DNA from: a virus
DNA: 28,217 bases
IMG/VR virus record: IMGVR_UViG_3300046462_000777
Location: 1 to 28,217 of that record
Reading direction: 5' to 3' (one strand)
Position numbers and translations under genes: made by a program. Shown here piece by piece: positions 26,690 to 28,217 of the stretch. The notes beneath the pieces were generated by a model. It was not told the DNA's origin. It worked only from the letters and a program-made list of their open reading frames with translations, and did no database searches. Within the stretch, counting starts at the first letter, position 1. Every line of letters starts with the position of its first letter.

Positions 26690-28217
26690 TGCCAAGCAGT
26701 TATCAGCCATTTCTTATAGGCCAAGGACAATCTAAAACAGGTCTTTTCCAATATTTGGAGAGCTGGGTAAAACCAGAAGATGCCTTCGATATTTTAGAGG
26801 ATGCCTATGTCTATAGAGGATCCATTTATAAAAGAAATGGATCTGTGGTGTATCCTGGCGGTGGTTTCTTGCGTTATAGAAATAATACTACCATAGCCAC
26901 AGGAGATGGAACAGGCGCTTATTCTGGAACTCTAGCTATACACCCTGTTTACTCAGGAACAGTGACAGTTGCTGTTAAGACTTCAGGTGGTCAGGAAACT
27001 TTCACTGATAACGGAGCCGGTGTACTTACAGGATCTCTCGGGGATGCAGGAACTATAAATTATACAACAGGCGCCTGGACTCTTACTTTTGGTGGAGGAA
27101 GGACTGTAGCAAATCCTCAACCAATAGTCATGGGATATACATATGCTCCTGTAAACTTATCTACTCCTGTAAATAATCCCATAATGGGGATTAAAAATTT
27201 CATAAACCAATCCACAAACACTAGAACATTAGTTGTTTGTGATACCAAAAGAGCATCAGCTTATAACGGTACAAACCTGATTTTTGATCCAATTTCTACG
27301 GTATCGGGAATTCTCTATGTAGGTAATGGCACGTCTACAACGATGACTATAACCACTGGATTCACAAATTTAGCTCCCTATTCAGTAACCATAACAGACG
27401 GAACAAGCACCATTACTGATAATGGTGTAGGTGGATTTCCAACATCTGGTAACTTATTGAACACATCAACTGTAGTATATACTACAGGTGTAATTACACT
27501 TAACATAACCGCAGGAAATACCAGGAATTATACTGTTACAGCTAGTCTAGCTGGTGATTACTTCACAGGTGATTACACAAATTTCTTCAATGCTACAAAC
27601 TGGAAGCCCACAGACACAGCTACTGGATATCTCTATCTCACGAATAATGTAGACCGTGTAACAACCTATGACGGAACAGACCTTACAAGATTCTCATATT
27701 CAACAGTTTATGCAGATTATATCACGTTTGTAAATGATGTACAAACAACTTTAGATGTGAAAGTGTATAAGAACAGTTTGTTGTTTATCAGACCAACCCT
27801 TAATGCTGGGGTAAAAGAGCCTCAGACAATTCGAACAAGTGCACCGTTCAATCCCACAAATTTTGTGACTGATGTAACAGGCAATGGAGCTTCTGTACCA
27901 GCCGCTACGGGAGATTGGATATTTGCTGCACAGTTCTTAAGAGATCAGCTAGTAGTTTTCTTTCAAGAATCCACCTGGTTATTTAGGTTCACACAATCTA
28001 CATTTGAGCCATTCCGATGGGATCAGGTTAATAGTTCCAGAAATACAAATGCGCCTTACGGCACTATAGGCTATGACTTACAAGCTACTTCCATGGGGTC
28101 AAAAGGCTTGATTTATTGCGATGGAAATAATGTTGACAGATACGATATATCGATTATAGATCAGTTTTTGGATATTGAGCCAAGGGCATTTGGTCAGTGT
28201 TTTGGACAGAAATTTGA
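26689..28217 (+). CDS. Large virion structural protein, 3' truncated by window edge
   Basis: The frame is open from ATG 26689 (overlapping the previous stop) to the window end, giving at least 509 residues. The first ~60 residues (MPSSYQPFLIGQGQSKTGLF, DILEDAYVYRGSIYKRNGSV) resemble the start of podovirus tail hub or stabilisation proteins. Two beta-sandwich modules follow, one with ATGDG at residues 70-74 and NYTTGA at 124-129, and a second near ~207-290 (TVVYTTGVITLNI). After ~300 there is a propeller-like region (FAAQFLRDQLVVFFQESTWL). It probably belongs to the tail tube or hub. The exact family awaits the missing C-terminus. Confidence 0.7.
   Translation, partial: MPSSYQPFLIGQGQSKTGLFQYLESWVKPEDAFDILEDAYVYRGSIYKRNGSVVYPGGGFLRYRNNTTIATGDGTGAYSGTLAIHPVYSGTVTVAVKTSGGQETFTDNGAGVLTGSLGDAGTINYTTGAWTLTFGGGRTVANPQPIVMGYTYAPVNLSTPVNNPIMGIKNFINQSTNTRTLVVCDTKRASAYNGTNLIFDPISTVSGILYVGNGTSTTMTITTGFTNLAPYSVTITDGTSTITDNGVGGFPTSGNLLNTSTVVYTTGVITLNITAGNTRNYTVTASLAGDYFTGDYTNFFNATNWKPTDTATGYLYLTNNVDRVTTYDGTDLTRFSYSTVYADYITFVNDVQTTLDVKVYKNSLLFIRPTLNAGVKEPQTIRTSAPFNPTNFVTDVTGNGASVPAATGDWIFAAQFLRDQLVVFFQESTWLFRFTQSTFEPFRWDQVNSSRNTNAPYGTIGYDLQATSMGSKGLIYCDGNNVDRYDISIIDQFLDIEPRAFGQCFGQKF

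Noticed and set aside
1-28217. CRISPR array, insertion sequence, integrase or rRNA
   Set aside because: No regularly spaced repeats, transposase, recombinase or ribosomal RNA pattern was seen on either strand.

Overview
The window is part of an AT-rich, tailed double-stranded DNA phage with a short-tail (podovirus-like) morphogenesis plan. The diagnostic genes are a P22-type portal protein (16086-18188), a scaffold-like protein (22110-22880), an N4-gp56-type HK97-fold major capsid protein (22897-23838), and a terminase pair (11020-12749). The host cannot be named. Two small proteins with lipobox-like signal peptides point to a Gram-negative host. No integrase, DNA polymerase, helicase or recognisable endolysin is visible, so lifestyle and most lysis functions are unresolved.

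Layout. (1) 1-4345, plus strand: the end of a virion module, with a run of short paralogous tail-fibre genes that share N-terminal and C-terminal blocks, then a glycine-rich adhesin-like protein and a small fibre-associated protein. Gene 4342-4809 has unknown function. (2) 4899-8636, mostly minus strand: early/replication genes, including an SSB-tailed protein, a winged-helix replication-type protein, an ERF single-strand annealing protein and a Cas4/RecB-like nuclease. They are tightly overlapped with small hypothetical genes. One small membrane protein (6368-6664) runs the other way from its own promoter. (3) 8637-10935, plus strand: a divergent regulatory switch (Cro/CI-like HTH protein and a double-HTH protein), a RusA resolvase and small accessory genes. 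(4) 10939-16025: terminase genes followed by an unusually dense string of micro-genes, including five tiny proline-rich proteins, several single-span membrane proteins, two lipoproteins and a zinc ribbon. (5) 16086-18188: portal. (6) 18190-20736, minus strand: an inverted accessory island inside the structural operon, carrying a tRNA-like element, small membrane proteins, tRNA-Asn(GTT), a protein with four cysteine-pair repeats plus HTH, and a ParB-like protein. (7) 20896-28217, plus strand: head maturation and tail genes (scaffold, capsid, two FCCH-domain proteins around a terminator, an adaptor-like protein, a fibre-tip protein and a large structural protein running off the end).

The genes are packed mostly with ATGA, TAATG or few-base junctions, suggesting translational coupling. 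Recombination genes (ERF, PD-(D/E)XK nuclease, RusA, SSB-like) would act together on phage DNA, and terminase, portal, scaffold and capsid would form and fill the head. The fibre cassette probably sets host range. The most unusual features are the inverted island with its non-canonical tRNA-like element, the shared TTGACTAATA boxes in the regulatory region, and the micro-gene cluster between terminase and portal.
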